From NCBI GenBank assembly GCA_945882095.1, contig CAMCWF010000002.1:157772-221771 (forward strand): a stretch of 64,000 nucleotides of DNA, written 5' to 3'. The notes under the pieces were generated by a model. It had not been told where the DNA came from. It searched no databases and saw only the letters and a list, made by a program, of their open reading frames with translations. Each line of letters begins with the position of its first letter. Positions within the stretch are counted from its first letter, which is position 1. This DNA comes from Chryseobacterium gleum. Lineage in GTDB: Bacteria; Bacteroidota; Bacteroidia; Flavobacteriales_D; Crocinitomicaceae. Shown here piece after piece: positions 40,762 to 52,054 of this stretch. Made by a program: the position numbers and the translations under genes.

Positions 40762-41808
40762 TTAATTTTTGGGTTCACCTAGCCACATCATCGTATTAAT
40801 GTTGTCGGCATAGTCTGTTAGGGAAGGCGTTTGCGCAGAACCAAAAGGCATGTAATCCTTGCCCACGAGGCATTGGATTTTTTCTTCGTGATTTTCCAGA
40901 TAGTTTTGCACCTCTTGTTCAGAGGCGTATGTGTGGTAGTTGATGACCGCCAATGGAGGCTGAAGTGTTTCGGTTTCTACCAAGAGGAGGAAACCATTTT
41001 CAAGAAAGACCCCGCGGTTCATTAAATAGATGGTTCGGTAGTAATCGTAGTTGTTGCCATACTTCTTGTTTTGAAACAGGTTTTGAAAAGGCTGTATCGC
41101 CCTAAAAAAGGAATCAAATGAATAGGATTCTGGCACCAAGAGGTGCGTAACATTGCGACAACCCCTGCCAAAGTAATCAAACACATCGTTTCCCAGCAAG
41201 GTCAATTCTTCCGTAGTTTCTTCGCCCGTTAAAATGGCAATGGACGTTCTGTTTCCGCGGAGTAGGTGGGGAATTTCTTTGAAGTAGGATTTGAAATGCA
41301 AGAGTGAAGCATCGGAGCCGGTTCCAATGACGGCATCAAAACCTGAGAGTTTTAAGGGATTCAATACAATCAGTTCGCGGTAGGCTACATTCAATTCACA
41401 CAATGCTTCCAACACCAAGGTCAACAGTCTGCTGTCCTCTGAACTCATTTTTACCTGAAGGCGGTAACCGGAAACCAGTCCGCATAAAAAATCGTGGAAG
41501 CCAACCAAGGGGATATTTCCCGCCATGATGATGCCGAGGTTTTTCTGGAAGCCATGAAAAGGGTATGGGGCACTCCAATTGGATAAGGCAACAGATTCAA
41601 GCCATGTTGAAATTCCCAAAAGTGATTTTTTAATGAATTCAACTTCAAACCAACCGTTGTAATGGATTTCCCGTTCAACCGTATGCTTAAATTTCTCAAG
41701 GAAGGCGTCTGAAAAAACCGAGGGTTTTGGATCCGTTTTCGAGTCAGCTACTTGCTGAAACAAGACTCCGATTTCGGTAAAATGTTCAATGATTTGCGTT
41801 CTGTTCAC
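40762..41808 (-). CDS. Acyl-CoA reductase (LuxC-like family)
   Basis: LGIIMAGNIPLVGFHDFLCGLVSGYRLQVKMSS; DYFGRGCRNVTHLLVPE. Confidence 0.82.
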   Translation of the reverse strand: MNRTQIIEHFTEIGVLFQQVADSKTDPKPSVFSDAFLEKFKHTVEREIHYNGWFEVEFIKKSLLGISTWLESVALSNWSAPYPFHGFQKNLGIIMAGNIPLVGFHDFLCGLVSGYRLQVKMSSEDSRLLTLVLEALCELNVAYRELIVLNPLKLSGFDAVIGTGSDASLLHFKSYFKEIPHLLRGNRTSIAILTGEETTEELTLLGNDVFDYFGRGCRNVTHLLVPESYSFDSFFRAIQPFQNLFQNKKYGNNYDYYRTIYLMNRGVFLENGFLLLVETETLQPPLAVINYHTYASEQEVQNYLENHEEKIQCLVGKDYMPFGSAQTPSLTDYADNINTMMWLGEPKN

Positions 41809-41873
41809 AGAACAAATTTACAAGTAAGTTTGTTTTCTAGGGGAATGTTACTTAACTTTTACGGTTAGGTACG

Positions 41874-41881
41874 TATATTTG
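41874..41881 (+). promoter_or_regulatory. -7 promoter element upstream of ferredoxin
   Basis: TATATTTG 17 nt before the ATG. Confidence 0.5.
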
Positions 41882-41897
41882 CAAAAACGATCGCGCA

Positions 41898-42245
41898 ATG
41901 GCAATAATGATTACGGATGAGTGTATAAATTGTGGGGCATGTGAACCGGAATGTCCAAACAACGCAATTTATGAAGGGGGAGCCGAATGGAAGTATGCGG
42001 ATGGAACTTCGCTGAAAGGCATGTTAACCTCTTTAAATGGAGTCGCAGTGGATGCTGACAAGTCCAACGATCCCTTGAGCATGGAAGTGTATTACATTAC
42101 CCATGATAAATGTACAGAATGTGTTGGATTTCATGATGAGCCCCAATGCGCTGCGGTTTGTCCAGTTGATTGTTGCGTAGATGACCCTAATTACCGTGAA
42201 AGCAATGATGAACTATTGGCTAAAAAAGCCTTCCTGCATTTGTAA
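41898..42245 (+). CDS. 4Fe-4S dicluster ferredoxin
   Basis: [20 protein letters not shown] and [22 protein letters not shown]. Confidence 0.94.
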   Translation: MAIMITDECINCGACEPECPNNAIYEGGAEWKYADGTSLKGMLTSLNGVAVDADKSNDPLSMEVYYITHDKCTECVGFHDEPQCAAVCPVDCCVDDPNYRESNDELLAKKAFLHL

Positions 42246-44427
42246 GTTAATCCTTTTTTTACTGCTCTGTACGAAAGTTTATGGACAAAATACAGGCAAG
42301 TTAAATTCCCTTCGCATCCACTTTGTCTCTACCCATAAGGAGGCGACGCTTTCTCCAGAGACCGAAATTGTGCTCAATCAATTCTTTCGAGCACAAGGCA
42401 TTCAAGCGAAAATCGACCAATTCATCCATCCCTTACAAGGAAAGTTAAACCAAATTCACCTTCAGGATACCCTTCCTTTTTACGCTGAAGAAATGCGCAA
42501 TTGTCGGGATGCTTTCTTTAATTCCATTCACCCTAAAACCGAAATTGATTACTATGTCTTTCTGACACAAGATAAAATCGACACAAATGGAAAGGGATTT
42601 TCAATTTTTGGTAAAAACATTTTATTCCTGGCCGCTCAACCTGAAGCACTGTTCCTGAAAAATTTTTCAAAGTACTTTCTGAAAACCATTGGAAACGTTA
42701 ACACCGATGCCAATTATTCGATGGATTCTTTGGCGTCCTACCTCAAACAAAGAGAATCTTTAAAAATAGAAAACGAATCCTATTTTTTCTTTCACGATGA
42801 TTCAGAAAATACGGACTCCAAAAATGGCCTTGTCGCCTATTATTTCTGGAATTTAAATGATAAAGGGCAGCTGGAGCCTATGAATAACCGTTATTTCTTG
42901 ACGCCTTTTAAACGAAACGTTGGTAAGGTCAACATTGATGTGGACAATTATTGGATTCGACCTTTTTACATTAAAAACAACCGTTTTATAGCGCCCATTC
43001 ATGTTGGATTGGTTGTCTTGGCGCTTTTTATTATGTTGATTTTTCGAAAGAAAGTGAATCAACGCGCGGAAAAGGCCATTCATAATAAGTATAAGTTTGG
43101 GTATTTTCTCGTACATATTGGTTTATGGATCTTGTTTTTGGCAATCGGAATCTTGGTGTTTTTTACCACGGATACTTTCTATAAACGCGTATTTTTTAAT
43201 TCGACTGATTTTACAAAATTTGGAAACCAAGGGGTACAAAATTTTAAACGCTTCCTGGATTTAAGTCCAACAGTGGTAGACCAACCGGCCAAAAAAACCT
43301 ATTCCGAAGTTTATGTTAAATCGAAAGGAAAGTGGCACATGCGAAGGATGAAAAAAGTGCTTTATTTCAAAGTGAAATCCATCGATGGGAAGGAAGTGTA
43401 TCATTTTCTTTTTTCATCAAACATGTTATCGATCAAAGGATACAAACAAGAAGCAAATACGCATTTGGTGGTACTGTCCTACGAAAATGAGGAAGGCAAA
43501 CCGATGGGCGAAAAAGTATTGAATTACGCAGGGTTTGACATCACCCAAAAATTGCTGGAGGAAAACCCACCGAAGCGAATATTGGTCCTTGTCAATGGCT
43601 ACCGTCCCGTATCAACCAGTGAATCCTTTGATGAAAGTATGATGCAGATTGGTAAGAATGGGGTTGAGTATCCAAATTCCATGAATATACTGTATGAAAA
43701 GGACCGGTTTAATTACTGGACGCCATGGAAAAGACTGAACCAGCAATTTATTGAACGCATCCACCCAAACGAAGTTTACTACGCCGATGGTCACCACGAA
43801 GTTTCTACCTCAAATTATGAGTCTGTTTTGACTTTTGCCCAAACGGCAAAAGATTACCCAAAACCCTGCAAAGGAAAACATCATTGTTATCGCTATAAAG
43901 ACGACAATGGGATGCTCATTTCTACACTGCGCCGATTGCCTTTTAGGTCAAACCAGAAAGGGTTTAGTGAGCGAAGAAAAAATGGCAGAATCGCAGGCAG
44001 AAACCTCTATCAACTGCTGAATGAAATCCCTGGTGCTTCAGCGAACGACACCCTTTATTTGGTCGCGCACAGTATGGGTTATGCCTATGCACTTGGAATG
44101 GTGGATGTATTGAAAAGGAAATGTGTGTTCGGGAGTTTCTACATCATAGCCCCTGAGAATGCTTCCGCGGGAGGGGTGCAGCCAAGTCAATGGCAGGAGG
44201 TGTTTCAATACGGAAGCATACCCTTTGGAAAGAACAAGCAAGCGCCTTGCCTACAAGATGGGGTAGCGCCTCAGAAACGGGTAAGTGGTTTGCCTGCACA
44301 ATACAGGGTTACCTTTCCGCAAAAATACCAATACCGAATGGGTTATACCGAGAGTCATTTTATTGGGTATTACGAGTGGATTTTTGACATCCCAAAAGGA
44401 AAGGTAGGTGCGGTTAGGCAGCACTAG
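42205..44427 (+). CDS. Membrane-anchored protein with C-terminal alpha/beta-hydrolase-like domain; no recognised family
   Basis: Signal peptide [15 protein letters not shown], two TMs, then [11 protein letters not shown] and [19 protein letters not shown] nucleophile elbow-like motif; ATG at 42205/42208 lies inside ferredoxin. Confidence 0.7.
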   Translation: MMNYWLKKPSCICKLILFLLLCTKVYGQNTGKLNSLRIHFVSTHKEATLSPETEIVLNQFFRAQGIQAKIDQFIHPLQGKLNQIHLQDTLPFYAEEMRNCRDAFFNSIHPKTEIDYYVFLTQDKIDTNGKGFSIFGKNILFLAAQPEALFLKNFSKYFLKTIGNVNTDANYSMDSLASYLKQRESLKIENESYFFFHDDSENTDSKNGLVAYYFWNLNDKGQLEPMNNRYFLTPFKRNVGKVNIDVDNYWIRPFYIKNNRFIAPIHVGLVVLALFIMLIFRKKVNQRAEKAIHNKYKFGYFLVHIGLWILFLAIGILVFFTTDTFYKRVFFNSTDFTKFGNQGVQNFKRFLDLSPTVVDQPAKKTYSEVYVKSKGKWHMRRMKKVLYFKVKSIDGKEVYHFLFSSNMLSIKGYKQEANTHLVVLSYENEEGKPMGEKVLNYAGFDITQKLLEENPPKRILVLVNGYRPVSTSESFDESMMQIGKNGVEYPNSMNILYEKDRFNYWTPWKRLNQQFIERIHPNEVYYADGHHEVSTSNYESVLTFAQTAKDYPKPCKGKHHCYRYKDDNGMLISTLRRLPFRSNQKGFSERRKNGRIAGRNLYQLLNEIPGASANDTLYLVAHSMGYAYALGMVDVLKRKCVFGSFYIIAPENASAGGVQPSQWQEVFQYGSIPFGKNKQAPCLQDGVAPQKRVSGLPAQYRVTFPQKYQYRMGYTESHFIGYYEWIFDIPKGKVGAVRQH

Positions 44428-44936
44428 AGTCGCTCAGCCGAATTCACTTGAATTTCTACCAAGGTACTCCCAACGCCTTTTTGAGAATAATTTGCATCGT
44501 GGCAACGGTATCCTTTTTTACCTTTTAGCATGGCACGAATGGAGTCGCGCAAAACACCTTCGCCTACGCCATGAATGATCAAAACTTTTGGGATGCGCTT
44601 TTGAATGGCGTCGTTTAAGAACCGCTTGCAATGGGCCAACTGTTCTTCGAGTAAGCGATGTGGAGGCAAATGATCTAGGTTTAATGCATCAGCATGAAGG
44701 TCGATGCTAGGCATAGAACTGTTTGGACTGCCCGTATTTTTTTTGATTTGTAAAGGGAGGTCCTTGGCGTGTACCTTTCCAGGAATGGGATTTCGTTTGA
44801 CTAGAAATTTGACGTCTACCTTTTGTTGAAACCCGTGTTCATCTTCCACGATGGCACGGAAACCTTCAATCTGCAGCAATTTAAAAGCGCCAGACTCATG
44901 TAACAAGGAAACCCATTCGCCAATACTGAATTGCAT
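44424..44936 (-). CDS. Smr domain protein
   Basis: IDLHADALNLDHLPPHRLLEEQLAHCKRFL...LIIHGVGEGVLRDSIRAMLKGKKGYRCHDANYSQKGVGSTLVEI. Confidence 0.85.
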   Translation of the reverse strand: MQFSIGEWVSLLHESGAFKLLQIEGFRAIVEDEHGFQQKVDVKFLVKRNPIPGKVHAKDLPLQIKKNTGSPNSSMPSIDLHADALNLDHLPPHRLLEEQLAHCKRFLNDAIQKRIPKVLIIHGVGEGVLRDSIRAMLKGKKGYRCHDANYSQKGVGSTLVEIQVNSAERL

Positions 44937-45019
44937 GTTACAAAGGTAAGGTTAAAACAACTTCTAGCAGCTTAAGGTTAAAACTACAGTAGCTAACAAA
45001 ACCATTTAGGAATTAAATC

Positions 45020-45093
45020 TTTAATAAAATTTCTTCCACGGACGAAAAAAAAGCATATTATTTAATAAAGTTTCTTCCACAGACGAAAAAAAA
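45020..45093. repeat. Two direct 33-bp repeats with a 41-bp period
   Basis: 45020-45052 TTTAATAAAATTTCTTCCACGGACGAAAAAAAA and 45061-45093 TTTAATAAAGTTTCTTCCACAGACGAAAAAAAA; 31/33 identical. Confidence 0.85.
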
Positions 45094-45112
45094 TGAAACA
45101 ATGAAGGTGCAC

Positions 45113-48100
45113 TTACATATTCCTTCGGTACTGCCCACCGACTTCAAACAATGCTTCAGTAATTTGACCCAAGGAGGCATTTTTACTGGTTTCCATCAAT
45201 ACTTCAAACATGTTTTTATTCAATATGGCTGCATTCTGAATGTTTCTCAACCCTTCTTTGGTGAGTGCAGGATTGGCATTCTGCAAGGCACTTAACATTT
45301 GAATTTGGTATTGTTTTTCCTCTTCCGTGGCGCGAATCACTTCTTTAGGAAGCATGGTCGGAGATCCTTTTGAACTTAAGAAAGTGTTCACTCCGATGAT
45401 TGGGAAATCTCCGTTGTGTTTCAGGGTTTCATAATACAAAGATTCTTCTTGGATTTTTGACCTTTGGTACATGGTTTCCATCGCGCCCAAAACCCCTCCG
45501 CGTTCTGTGATTCTGTCAAACTCTGTGAGTACCGCTTGTTCCACCAAATCGGTCATTTCTTCAATGATGAACGAACCTTGTAAAGGATTTTCATTTTTTG
45601 CCAATCCTAACTCGCGGTTGATGATCAATTGAATGGCCATGGCCCTTCTTACCGATTCTTCGGTGGGGGTTGTTATCGCTTCATCATACGCATTGGTATG
45701 TAATGAATTGCAATTGTCATAAATGGCATAAAGCGCTTGAAGGGTCGTTCGGATGTCGTTAAAATCAATCTCTTGCGCATGAAGGGACCTTCCAGAAGTT
45801 TGGATGTGGTATTTCAACATTTGCGCCCGTGGATTTGCCCCGTATTTTTTAGCCAAGGCTTTTGCCCAAATTCTCCGGGCAACACGTCCGATGACAGCAT
45901 ATTCAGGGTCGATGCCATTGGAAAAGAAGAAAGATAAATTCGGTCCGAAGTCATTGATGTCCATTCCCCTGCTCAGGTAATACTCAACGTAGGTAAAACC
46001 ATTTGCGAGGGTAAAGGCCAATTGTGTAATCGGATTCGCACCCGCTTCAGCGATATGGTAACCGGAAATAGATACAGAATAGAAATTACGGACGCCTTGG
46101 GCTATGAAATATTGTTGCACGTCGCCCATCAGTCGCAATGCGAATTCAGTGGAGAAAATACAGGTGTTTTGTGCCTGGTCTTCCTTTAGAATGTCCGCCT
46201 GTACCGTTCCCCTTACTTGTTTAAGGGTGTCGGATTTAATTTGGTTGTAGGTATCTAGGGGTAAGACTTTGTCTCCGGTAACGCCCAAAAGCATCAGTCC
46301 CAATCCGTCATTTCCTTCGGGTAACGCGCCTTGGTATTTTGGTCGCGCAGTGCCAAGTTCCGCGTAGATTGCGGAGATTTTAGCTTCGGTTTCCTCCTCC
46401 AAACCATGGGCTCGAATGTACTTCTCACAATTTTGGTCGATGGCAGCATTCATGAAATAGGCGAGGAGCATTGGAGCCGGACCGTTGATGGTCATTGAAA
46501 CCGAGGTCGCTGGGTGGCTCAAGTCGAAACCTGAGTACAATTTTTTGGCGTCGTCTAAGCAACAAATCGACACACCCGAATTCCCGATTTTACCGTAAAT
46601 ATCAGGTCGAATGGCAGGATCGTTGCCGTAAAGGGTAACGGAGTCAAACGCAGTAGAAAGCCTTTTAGCCGGCATGCCTAAACTGACATAATGGAAGCGT
46701 TTGTTGGTGCGTTCGGGACCTCCCTCGCCTGCAAACATACGCGTAGGATCCTCACCTTCCCGTTTAAATGGAAACAAACCAGCGGTGTAAGGAAACTCAC
46801 CCGGGTAATTTTCTTGTAAAACCCATCGCAAAACATCGCCCCAGCTGTTGTATTTTGGGGTTGCAACTTTGGGGATTTGCGAATGTGAAAGTGATTCTGT
46901 GTGGGTTTGTATGCTGAGTACTTTGTCCCGTACCTTGAATTCATACAAAGGATTCTTGAACGTTTGTTTCTTGGCTTCCCAATGTTGGATGATTTCCCAG
47001 TTTTTAGGGTCGAAATTCAATTTTTCAGCTGCAAAGGCTTCGGTGAGTCCTTTTACCAATCGGTCTTTGTCCTCCAATGCAGAATTCGAAATAGAATCGA
47101 TGGAGCGTTGCAAGCCATATAGGTTTTCAGCGACTTTCACTTGTCGATTTACCCAAACGTCATAGGATCGGTTGCTTTCTGAAATTTCCGATAGGTATCG
47201 CGTTCTGTCCGGTGGGATAACGAAAATTTTCTCAGACATCTCCTGCGTAATTTCAAAAGTGCTGTTAAGGTTGGTTCCCGTTTTCTCGACCACTTTATCC
47301 ATGAGGACTTTGTACAAGGTATTCATACCGGGGTCATTGAATTGGGAGGCAATGGTACCATGGACGGGCATTTGGTCTACATTAAGGTCCCACAAGTTGT
47401 GGTTTCTTTGGTATTGTTTTCGAACGTCACGCAAGGCATCAAGGGCACCTCGTTTATCGAATTTGTTCAAGGCAATGACGTCGGCAAAGTCCAACATGTC
47501 GATTTTCTCAAGTTGTGTAGCAGCACCGTATTCAGGGGTCATTACATACAAGGAAACATCACTGTGGTCCAAGATTTCTGTATCGGACTGTCCAATGCCT
47601 GAGGTTTCCAAGATGATGAGGTCGTAGTTTGCTACTTTTAAAATCCCAATGGCTTCGGCAACGTGCTTGGAAAGCGCCAAATTAGATTGACGCGTGGCCA
47701 AGGATCGCATGTAGACACGGTCATTTTTAATGGAATTCATTCGGATGCGGTCACCCAATAAGGCACCACCCGTCTTACGTTTGGAAGGATCCACGGATAC
47801 GACCGCAATCTGTTTGTCTTTAAAATCGATGAGGAATCGGCGGACCAATTCATCAACCAAGGATGATTTTCCAGAACCTCCGGTTCCTGTAATGCCAAGA
47901 ACGGGTATTTTTTTCAGTGCGGCTTCGGTCCGGATGTTTGTTAAAAGTTCTGTGTTTTCTGTGGCAAAATTTTCGGCTGCGGAAATCAATCGCGCGATGG
48001 CAGGTACATCTTTGTGTTTAATTTTTTCTGCTTCGTCGCTCAAATGATCCCCAACAGGGAAGTCACATTGTTCAATGAGGTCATTGATCATTCCTTGTAA

Positions 48101-48493
48101 TCCCATCGTTCTGCCGTCGTCTGGATGGTAAATTCTGGTGATTCCGTAATCTTGTAATTCTTTGATTTCCGAAGGCAGAATGGTACCGCCGCCTCCGCCA
48201 AATATTTTAATTTGTGGCGCGCCTTTTTCCGCCAAAAGATCGTGCATGAATTTGAAATATTCCATGTGTCCCCCTTGATAAGAGGTCATGGCAATCGCTT
48301 GGGCATCCTCTTGAATGGCACAGTTAACCACTTCTTCTACAGAGCGATCGTGGCCTAGGTGAATGACTTCGCATCCCGTCGCTTGAATGATCCTTCGCAT
48401 GATGTTAATGGCTGCATCGTGTCCATCAAAAAGGGATGCCGCTGTAACTATTCTTATTTTGTTTTTGGGAATGTAAGGTGTAGCTGTTTCCAT
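45113..48493 (-). CDS. icmF: Fused isobutyryl-CoA mutase type protein: B12-binding + MeaB-like GTPase + mutase domains
   Basis: [33 protein letters not shown] (B12); [21 protein letters not shown] (P-loop GTPase); [43 protein letters not shown] (mutase). Confidence 0.92.
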   Translation of the reverse strand: METATPYIPKNKIRIVTAASLFDGHDAAINIMRRIIQATGCEVIHLGHDRSVEEVVNCAIQEDAQAIAMTSYQGGHMEYFKFMHDLLAEKGAPQIKIFGGGGGTILPSEIKELQDYGITRIYHPDDGRTMGLQGMINDLIEQCDFPVGDHLSDEAEKIKHKDVPAIARLISAAENFATENTELLTNIRTEAALKKIPVLGITGTGGSGKSSLVDELVRRFLIDFKDKQIAVVSVDPSKRKTGGALLGDRIRMNSIKNDRVYMRSLATRQSNLALSKHVAEAIGILKVANYDLIILETSGIGQSDTEILDHSDVSLYVMTPEYGAATQLEKIDMLDFADVIALNKFDKRGALDALRDVRKQYQRNHNLWDLNVDQMPVHGTIASQFNDPGMNTLYKVLMDKVVEKTGTNLNSTFEITQEMSEKIFVIPPDRTRYLSEISESNRSYDVWVNRQVKVAENLYGLQRSIDSISNSALEDKDRLVKGLTEAFAAEKLNFDPKNWEIIQHWEAKKQTFKNPLYEFKVRDKVLSIQTHTESLSHSQIPKVATPKYNSWGDVLRWVLQENYPGEFPYTAGLFPFKREGEDPTRMFAGEGGPERTNKRFHYVSLGMPAKRLSTAFDSVTLYGNDPAIRPDIYGKIGNSGVSICCLDDAKKLYSGFDLSHPATSVSMTINGPAPMLLAYFMNAAIDQNCEKYIRAHGLEEETEAKISAIYAELGTARPKYQGALPEGNDGLGLMLLGVTGDKVLPLDTYNQIKSDTLKQVRGTVQADILKEDQAQNTCIFSTEFALRLMGDVQQYFIAQGVRNFYSVSISGYHIAEAGANPITQLAFTLANGFTYVEYYLSRGMDINDFGPNLSFFFSNGIDPEYAVIGRVARRIWAKALAKKYGANPRAQMLKYHIQTSGRSLHAQEIDFNDIRTTLQALYAIYDNCNSLHTNAYDEAITTPTEESVRRAMAIQLIINRELGLAKNENPLQGSFIIEEMTDLVEQAVLTEFDRITERGGVLGAMETMYQRSKIQEESLYYETLKHNGDFPIIGVNTFLSSKGSPTMLPKEVIRATEEEKQYQIQMLSALQNANPALTKEGLRNIQNAAILNKNMFEVLMETSKNASLGQITEALFEVGGQYRRNM

Positions 48494-48524
48494 GATATAA
48501 TTTAACCGTGTAAAAGTAAGAATT

Positions 48525-48749
48525 TTAGCCTTTCAAATGCTTCTGCATTTCGTCTTCGGTACAAAGTAGGTAGGGTGGGTGACAAGCAATCATGTCTTGT
48601 ATTTGCACCTTTTCAAAATACGTCTTGGCTTGTAGGGTATGTCTTAAGGTTTTCTGACCCATGATTTGAATTTCTTCAAAATCGGTTAGGGAATGGAGGG
48701 TGTAGAAATTTTTACCGGATTGGTGTTTCCTGAATTGCGGAAAAATCAT
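48525..48749 (-). CDS. Small hypothetical protein, translationally coupled to the upstream hydrolase gene
   Basis: 74-aa ORF with 4-nt overlap to the hydrolase stop. Confidence 0.5.
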   Translation of the reverse strand: MIFPQFRKHQSGKNFYTLHSLTDFEEIQIMGQKTLRHTLQAKTYFEKVQIQDMIACHPPYLLCTEDEMQKHLKG

Positions 48750-49522
48750 TTAGCGAGGTCGTAAATAAATGCGATGGAGACACGGTTAAAGGCTTCCGCG
48801 CGCTCTACATTTACCACATGACCGCAATTGGGAACCACTTCTAAGACAAAATTTTCGTTTCTTTCCACGATTTCTCGTGCAGGTCCAAGAAACAAGTGGT
48901 CCTCGCTGCCCATGACATAAAGTCCTTTCGTTTGGACTTCTTGGGATTGAAGATGATTCAGGTATTTCGTAAGCCTAGCTGTCAATTTAAACCAGCGGTT
49001 AAATTCATGGTGCATCAAGGATTTCGCCTCGTTAATGAACAGCATGCGTGAATTTTTGTGGTTTTTTTTAGGCATCAATATTTGCGCAAGCAAACGGTAC
49101 AGTGCCATGTAAGGTAAAATTGGATTTAGGATGCGTCCCATGCGAAGCAACAAGCGCGATTTGATGTTAAGACGTGTGATGGCACCTGAAAAAATCATGG
49201 ATTTAACCAGTTGTGGGTACAATACATGGATTTGGTTGATGACAATGGTTCCCATAGATACGCCAACAAAATGTGCTTCAGAGATGTTGTTGTGCTTAAC
49301 CACTTGGACGACATCATTGGCAATCATTTCAAAGGAATAATTGGAAGGACTTTTCAATTCTTTGGATTTCCCGTGTCCTCGTAGGTCGAGTAGCAACACA
49401 TTGAAATGTTCTGAGAATTCTTTGATTTGCTTAAACCATACGGCAGAGCTTCCGCCTGCACCGTGCACAAAAACAGTCCATTCCTGGCTGCTCTCGTGGC
49501 GTATAATCTTGTGGTAAAGCAT
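48746..49522 (-). CDS. Alpha/beta hydrolase
   Basis: VFVHGAGGSSAVWFKQ; LLLDLRGHGKSKE; HFVGVSMGTIV; NCGHVVNVERAEAFN. Confidence 0.9.
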   Translation of the reverse strand: MLYHKIIRHESSQEWTVFVHGAGGSSAVWFKQIKEFSEHFNVLLLDLRGHGKSKELKSPSNYSFEMIANDVVQVVKHNNISEAHFVGVSMGTIVINQIHVLYPQLVKSMIFSGAITRLNIKSRLLLRMGRILNPILPYMALYRLLAQILMPKKNHKNSRMLFINEAKSLMHHEFNRWFKLTARLTKYLNHLQSQEVQTKGLYVMGSEDHLFLGPAREIVERNENFVLEVVPNCGHVVNVERAEAFNRVSIAFIYDLAK

Positions 49523-49549
49523 ACGCGAAGATAAGAATTTCTGCGAAAT

Positions 49550-49576
49550 AAAAAAGGGCCCGATTTGGGCCCTTTA
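49550..49576 (-). terminator. Rho-independent terminator of dnaK
   Basis: Minus strand AAAGGGCCC-AAATC-GGGCCCTTT then T run. Confidence 0.85.
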
Positions 49577-49597
49577 AGAATGCGTCAAACGCGACAC

Positions 49598-51502
49598 TTA
49601 TTTTTTATCATTCACTTCCTCAAAGTCAACGTCTGTTACCTCGTCTTGTGAATTTGTATCCGCTTGCGTTTCATTGCCGGCAGGGTTTTCACCTTGCGTA
49701 TTTGCGGCATTGTACATTTCTTGTGAAGCATCTTGGAAAACCTTATTTAATTTCTCAATCGCTGGGTCAAGATTTTCGATGTTTTTCGCTTCAAATTCTT
49801 TTTTCAATTCTTCAAGCGCATCTTCAATCAATTGCTTTTTGTTCGCAGGAATTTTGTCGCCATATTCCTTCAATTGTCTTTCCGTTTGGAAAATGGTTGA
49901 ATCGGCTTTGTTGATCAATTCCACTTCTTCGCGTTTCTTCTTGTCGGATTCAGCGTTCGCTTGCGCTTCAGCCTTCATTTTTTCGATTTCCTCATCGGTA
50001 AGACCAGATTTAGATTCAATTTTAATGGATTGAACTTTTCCGGTTCCTTTGTCTTTTGCAGAAATGTTCATGATACCATTTGCATCGATGTCAAAAGACA
50101 CCTCAATTTGAGGAACGCCTCGCGGTGAAGGTGGAATGTCAGAAAGTTGGAACCTACCTAGGGTTTTGTTGTCACCTGCCATGGAGCGTTCTCCTTGTAG
50201 TACATGGATTTCAACCGAAGGTTGGTTGTCCGCTGCGGTAGAGAAAACCTCTGATTTCTTGGTAGGAATGGTGGTATTCGCTTCAATTAATTTTGTGAAG
50301 ACACCTCCCATGGTTTCAATTCCCAAAGACAATGGAATCACGTCTAAAAGCAATACATCTTTCACTTCTCCTGTCAAAACGCCTCCTTGGATGGCAGCAC
50401 CTACGGCAACTACTTCATCTGGATTCACACCTTTGGAAGGTGCTTTTCCGAAAAATCTTTCAACCGCGTCTTGAATAACAGGGATTCTTGTGGAACCACC
50501 AACCAAGATAACTTCATCGATGTCTTTTGCACTCAACCCTGCATTTTTCAACGCGGTACGGCAAGGTGCGATGGTTCTTTCCACGATGTCAGAAATCAAT
50601 TGTTCAAATTTTGAACGTTGAAGGGTTCTTACAAGGTGTTTTGGAATGCCATTTACCGGCATGATGTAAGGCAAGTTGATTTCACTTGACGTTGTTGAAG
50701 ACAATTCGATTTTGGCTTTTTCAGCGGCTTCTTTTAAACGTTGAAGTGCCATTGGGTCTTTACGAAGGTCAAGGTTCTCTTCTTTCTCAAACTCTTCTGC
50801 CAACCAGTTGATGATTGCATTGTCGACGTCGTCTCCACCTAAGTGCGTGTCTCCATCTGTGGACAATACTTCAAAAACGCCATCTCCAAGTTCCAAGATG
50901 GAAACGTCATGGGTTCCACCACCAAAGTCAAATACTACGATTTTCTGGTCGACGCCTTTTTTGTCAAGTCCGTATGCCAAAGCAGCAGCGGTTGGCTCGT
51001 TGATGATTCTTTTGATGGTAAGTCCAGCAATTTCACCCGCTTCTTTGGTCGCTTGTCTTTGTGCATCATTAAAGTATGCCGGTACGGTAACCACCGCTTC
51101 CGTTACCTCTTGTCCTAAGTAGTCTTCGGCCGTTTTCTTCATTTTTTGAAGGATGATGGCTGAGATTTCTTGAGGAGAATACAAACGGTCGTCTATTTTT
51201 ACCCTTGGGGTGTTGTTTTCACCTTTCACCACTTGGTAAGGTACACGTGTTGCTTCTGTTTTACTCTCATCAAAGCTTGTTCCCATGAAACGCTTGATAG
51301 AATAGATGGTTTTTGTAGGATTCGTGATTGCCTGTCTTTTTGCAGGGTCACCTACTTTTCTTTCTCCGCCTTCAACAAATGCTACGATGGAGGGAGTTGT
51401 TCTTTTTCCTTCTGCATTTGTAATTACTACGGGTTCGTTTCCTTCCATGACCGATACACAAGAGTTTGTTGTACCTAAATCAATTCCAATAATTTTTGCC
51501 AT
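49598..51502 (-). CDS. dnaK: Molecular chaperone DnaK (Hsp70)
   Basis: [42 protein letters not shown]...EEVNDKK. Confidence 0.98.
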   Translation of the reverse strand: MAKIIGIDLGTTNSCVSVMEGNEPVVITNAEGKRTTPSIVAFVEGGERKVGDPAKRQAITNPTKTIYSIKRFMGTSFDESKTEATRVPYQVVKGENNTPRVKIDDRLYSPQEISAIILQKMKKTAEDYLGQEVTEAVVTVPAYFNDAQRQATKEAGEIAGLTIKRIINEPTAAALAYGLDKKGVDQKIVVFDFGGGTHDVSILELGDGVFEVLSTDGDTHLGGDDVDNAIINWLAEEFEKEENLDLRKDPMALQRLKEAAEKAKIELSSTTSSEINLPYIMPVNGIPKHLVRTLQRSKFEQLISDIVERTIAPCRTALKNAGLSAKDIDEVILVGGSTRIPVIQDAVERFFGKAPSKGVNPDEVVAVGAAIQGGVLTGEVKDVLLLDVIPLSLGIETMGGVFTKLIEANTTIPTKKSEVFSTAADNQPSVEIHVLQGERSMAGDNKTLGRFQLSDIPPSPRGVPQIEVSFDIDANGIMNISAKDKGTGKVQSIKIESKSGLTDEEIEKMKAEAQANAESDKKKREEVELINKADSTIFQTERQLKEYGDKIPANKKQLIEDALEELKKEFEAKNIENLDPAIEKLNKVFQDASQEMYNAANTQGENPAGNETQADTNSQDEVTDVDFEEVNDKK

Positions 51503-51643
51503 TGTTAATATTTTTGTAATTCGACGTCCCCCGAAGTCAATTTATATGCCACGCGGATGTGAGGCATTTCTACTGACAAAATAATTGAATAGGGGCTTTT
51601 TATCGTGACTTAATGTCAGTTTTCAGGCCTTTCCTGAGGTAAA

Positions 51644-52054
51644 TTATGCCTTTCTAGCACGTTTCATCCGATACGCCAAGAATCCCATCGGGAAATAAGC
51701 CAAGGTAAGGTCGGTTAGGTTAAACCACTGCGGGGCATCCAGGGATAACACCATACTGAGTCCGCCCAGGAAAAACAAGGTAGAGATAATGAAGGTTAAA
51801 AACAGCCTGAATCGTTTCGAAATGAAAAGGGCTATCAAAACGCCAGTAAAGGTGCCGATTGCATGGGCTAAGAAAGGAAAGAGGAAATGAATGGGTTTGA
51901 GGTACTGAAAATTGTGTTTTCCTTCAGCGGTCTCGAAATTCACACCTTTTGGCAGGGGGATTAAATCCAATCCCCAGGTGATGATAAGTCCATTCAGGAC
52001 GGCACCTACAGCCAATCCAATGAGGATACCTAAAATCAGTCGGAGTATTTTCAC
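51644..52054 (-). CDS. Hypothetical membrane protein
   Basis: Hydrophobic ORF starting directly at the stop of the lipoamide dehydrogenase gene. Confidence 0.65.
   Translation of the reverse strand: MKILRLILGILIGLAVGAVLNGLIITWGLDLIPLPKGVNFETAEGKHNFQYLKPIHFLFPFLAHAIGTFTGVLIALFISKRFRLFLTFIISTLFFLGGLSMVLSLDAPQWFNLTDLTLAYFPMGFLAYRMKRARKA

Noticed and set aside
47172-47627. 151-aa ORF and several others antisense to icmF
   Set aside because: Opposite strand of a well-supported 1126-aa CDS; no recognisable domain.
48494-48524. Cobalamin riboswitch upstream of the B12-dependent icmF
   Set aside because: Only 31 nt separate icmF from the upstream gene, too short for a B12 riboswitch.
49648-51584. 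Multiple plus-strand ORFs opposite dnaK
   Set aside because: Classic shadow ORFs on a highly conserved chaperone gene.
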